From contig NZ_JAEACP010000032.1 of NCBI RefSeq assembly GCF_015999335.1, positions 1-37,235 of the forward strand: a DNA stretch of 37,235 nt, in the 5' to 3' direction. The first letter of the stretch is position 1; every line of letters starts with the position of its first letter. The translations under genes were made by a program, and so were the position numbers. Shown one piece after another: positions 35,250 to 37,235 of the stretch. This DNA is from Tabrizicola soli. GTDB lineage: Bacteria; Pseudomonadota; Alphaproteobacteria; Rhodobacterales; Rhodobacteraceae. The notes below the pieces were generated by a model. The model had not been told where the DNA came from. It saw only the letters and a program-made list of their open reading frames with translations, and ran no database searches.

Positions 35250-35905
35250 CTAGGTGTTCAGTCCCGGCATGTGGTGGATTGGGCTCAGGATGAATCTGTC
35301 TGGCTCTGATGTCCATATCTTGCAGATGTATTCGTAGGGGGTTGAGGCCGTTGAGGGTCTTGAGCCTGCGCGCGAAGTTATAGACCGCCATGAAGTCGGC
35401 GAGGTGCGTTCGCAGCTGGTCATGACTGTCGTAATGGAAGCGTTTGACGGTGGCCTCCTTGATCGTGCGGTTCATCCGTTCAACCTGGCCGTTCCAAGGA
35501 TGGTTGGACTTAATCAGCCTGTGCTCGATCCCGTTTGCCTCACAGATCATGTCGAAGCGCATCGCCGGGAGTAGATGGTGTTCCGATTCGGAGGCTGCTC
35601 TGCGAACTGAATGCCGTTATCGGTGAGAATGGTGTGAACCCGATAGGGCACGGCTTCGAGCATATACTGAAGGAACTCCCAGGCTGTCTTCCTGTCGGCT
35701 TTGTCGATGAGTTGGGCCACGGCGAACTTGCTCGTGCGGTCGATGCCGACAAACAAATGTAGTTTGCCTTCAGCGGTCTGAACCTCGGCAATATCGATAT
35801 GGAAGAACCCTATGGGATAGCGTTTGAACTTCGATCGCTTCGGCTTGTCGCCCTCCACATGAGGCAGGCGCGAGATGCCATGACGCTGCAGGCAGCGGTG
35901 CAGCG
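35250..35905 (-). pseudogene. IS481-family transposase, C-terminal two-thirds, frameshifted
   Basis: The minus strand starts abruptly at LHRCLQRHGISRLP and continues EGDKPKRSKFKRYPIGFFHI, DIAEVQTAEGKLHLFVGIDR and LTDNGIQFAEQPPNRN. It then changes frame near 35563 (one C lost, IYSR to MRFDM), reading MICEANGIEHRLIKSNHPW, NGQVERMNRTIKEATVKRFH. A one-base gain near 35340 precedes the natural C-terminus ending MPGLNT at 35250. The rve catalytic domain is complete in outline, but a codon is lost in HPW-NGQ and the HTH is missing. It abuts the IS110 remnant directly. Confidence 0.86.
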
Positions 35906-36372
35906 CAGATCATGGCCATGCTGGACACTCAGGTCGGTGGCCTTGAGCGATGGATCGAAAGCGTAATCGCGGGGGAAGAAACTTCGGCCGTGAAGGCAAG
36001 GCTACTGCTGTCCATCCCTGGGATTGGCCCCGTTTCTGCGGCCATGCTGATCGCGGGAATGCCGGAACTCGGACGGATGACATCCGGCGAAGCCGCGGCC
36101 ATGACCGGGCTTGCACCCATCCCACATGACAGTGGAACAATGCGAGCAAGAGAGCAATCGCAGGAGGTCGGCGCGCACTGCGGCATGCCCTATTTCAAGC
36201 GGCACTGGCTGCAGCCTGTCACAATCCCGCCCTGAGGCCCGTCGCACAGGGCCTAAAGCTGCGAGGCAAGCCCCACAAACTGGTCATCGTCGCCATCGCC
36301 CGCAGGCTCCTCACAATCGCAAATGCAGTCCTCAAAACGGGCGTCCCATGGCAGCCTCACCGCGGCCGATAA
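35906..36372 (+). pseudogene. IS110-family transposase, C-terminal remnant, frameshifted
   Basis: The plus strand reads LDTQVGGLERWIESVIAGEE then LLSIPGIGPVSAAMLIAGMP and EAAAMTGLAPIPHDSGTMR, the transposase_20 (IS116/IS110/IS902) domain. One base is lost near 36143, after which another frame reads RAIAGGRRALRHALFQAALA, RGKPHKLVIVAIARRLLTIA and ends at the 36370 TAA. The N-terminal DEDD domain is missing. The next 109 nt to the glycosyltransferase stop hold no gene. Confidence 0.86.
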
Positions 36373-36481
36373 ACACAGTTGCTAGGCCCAAAGCCTGACA
36401 GTGCCGCAGACTTTACCCTGCCCTGCCCTGCTCTGTCTGGTCGGGGTATTCTTTGGCGGCTTTCCGATCAGCGCCTGAGCC

Positions 36482-37110
36482 TCAGGGTCGGGTCAGCGCG
36501 CTGGCAATCTGGCGCACCGCGCTATCGGCGGCAAAGCTGCGCGCAAAAAGCCCGATGCAGCGCCGCGACAGGTCTGGGTCGCTGTCAATCTGGGCCAGAA
36601 GCGCCAGACAGCCGGCCTGCAAATCCCTGAGCTGATGGCTCTCGCAGACAGCCCCGACCCCCTCGCGGCGCATGATCTCCGCCAGATCATTGCCCGCGTT
36701 CACATTAGCCAGCACCGGCAGGCCGCTTTGCATATAGGTCAGGAACTTGCCCGGGATGTTGTGCGATTTGTGGCGCGGGTCCAGCGCCACAAGCCCCGCG
36801 TGACATTGCGCATAAAGATCGGGGATTTCATCCGGGTCGATCTCGTCATGGAAAAGCACATTGTCGAGGCCCCGCGACGCCACCTCTTTGGCCAGCCGCG
36901 CCGCATCGCTGCCGCGCCCGACAAAGAGAAAGCCCAGATCGCGCCGCTCTTGCAGGCTTTGGGCCAGATCAAGGAGGACATCCATGCTCTGCGCCACGCC
37001 CATGTTGCCTGCGTAGACAAAGACCTTGCGCCCCGAAAGCGCGGTGTCCTTGACCCGGATGCGGCAGGGCATCTGCCCCGGCGCATCCAGCCAGTTCCGC
37101 AAGACCTCTA
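36482..37110 (-). pseudogene. polysaccharide glycosyltransferase (GT4), C-terminal half, interrupted by IS
   Basis: The minus strand reads LEVLRNWLDAPGQMPCRIR, VFVYAGNMGVAQSMDVLLDL, FLFVGRGSDAARLAKEVASR, then LVALDPRHKSHNIPGKFLTY and MQSGLPVLANVNAGNDLAEI to a natural C-terminus. This is the nucleotide-sugar-binding Rossmann half of WbuB/WcaI-type glycosyltransferases. The frame runs without a start into the inverted repeat at 37111, where a TA target lies inside a codon. The acceptor half must lie beyond the IS. Local expression would need a TTG near 37102, which is unlikely to give an active enzyme. Confidence 0.85.
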
Positions 37111-37235
37111 GGCTCCAGACTCATTGAGTTTCAGAGCCAGAACATGACGGTTGCTGCGAGGGCGATAGCGGAGAAGAAGGTTTCCGGGCATCTGTCGTAT
37201 CGGGTGGCAACGCGTCTCCAGTCCTTCAGCCGGCC
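37111..37235 (-). mobile_element. IS5-family (IS427-group) element, C-terminal end, cut by window end
   Basis: The inverted repeat at 37111-37129 (GGCTCCAGACTCATTGAGT) is preceded by CTA and pairs with the repeat at 107-125. The transposase C-terminus follows. Orientation is the same as at the left end of the window. Confidence 0.78.
37131..37235 (-). CDS. IS427-group transposase, C-terminal 34 codons (partial)
   Basis: The minus strand reads GRLKDWRRVATRYDRCPETF then FSAIALAATVMFWL and stops at 37131. This is the invariant C-terminal tail of IS427-group IS5 transposases (RLKDWRR.ATRYD......FlsAi.laA.v.fWl). The upstream part lies outside the window. Confidence 0.85.
   Translation of the reverse strand, partial: GRLKDWRRVATRYDRCPETFFSAIALAATVMFWL

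Overview
The window looks like accessory DNA (plasmid, chromid or genomic island) of a high-GC alphaproteobacterium, most likely of the order Rhodobacterales (Paracoccus-like). The evidence is codon and GC style, the ProX/V/W plus MttB-like operon, several PAPS-type sulfotransferases in a surface-polymer locus, and many IS5-, IS481- and IS110-family remnants. No rRNA, tRNA or CRISPR was seen. Both ends of the window lie inside an IS427-group IS5 element in the same orientation: its N-terminus is at the left end and its C-terminus at the right end. The sequence therefore stops at a repeat on both sides.

Layout. (1) 1-330: IS end and a degenerate transposase scrap. (2) 327-2113: a LysR regulator divergent from a short-chain dehydrogenase. 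(3) 2391-11349, all minus: an MttB-superfamily methyltransferase without an amber codon, ProX, a DgcA/TMADH-type flavoprotein, ProV, ProW, a GATase1-AraC (GbdR/CdhR-type) regulator and a GcvA-type LysR. I read this as a regulon for importing and demethylating a quaternary or methylated amine such as a betaine. (4) 11647-16149: a decayed mosaic made of an SDR tail, a broken IS903-group IS, a TonB-receptor scrap (minus) and an iron-siderophore ABC operon (plus). In that operon the first permease is truncated, the second is intact, the ATPase carries an amber stop and the siderophore-interacting reductase is frameshifted. (5) 16460-22717, minus: a complete Dpp/Opp-type peptide ABC operon ending in an M19 dipeptidase. 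(6) 22900-23925: a UDP-glucuronate-epimerase-like enzyme, followed by an IS481 scrap.

(7) 24839-33810, plus, is the most unusual part. A 33-codon peptide gene with a strong ribosome site and two following hairpins precedes a tightly packed operon. The operon encodes a possible small protein, a sulfotransferase, a sulfotransferase-YdcF fusion, a 1278-residue MurC-like ligase / NRPS adenylation / carrier / Cys-type thioesterase fusion, a CgeB-like glycosyltransferase and a third sulfotransferase cut by an IS. The genes suggest a sulfated, amino-acid-decorated glycoconjugate or modified peptide. I do not know a described pathway with this set.

(8) 33797-37235: three nested broken IS elements (IS5, IS481, IS110), the C-terminal half of a polysaccharide glycosyltransferase interrupted by an IS, and that IS running off the end. 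Single G/C losses break several transposases and the siderophore genes, while the amine, peptide and sulfotransferase/Mur operons read cleanly.
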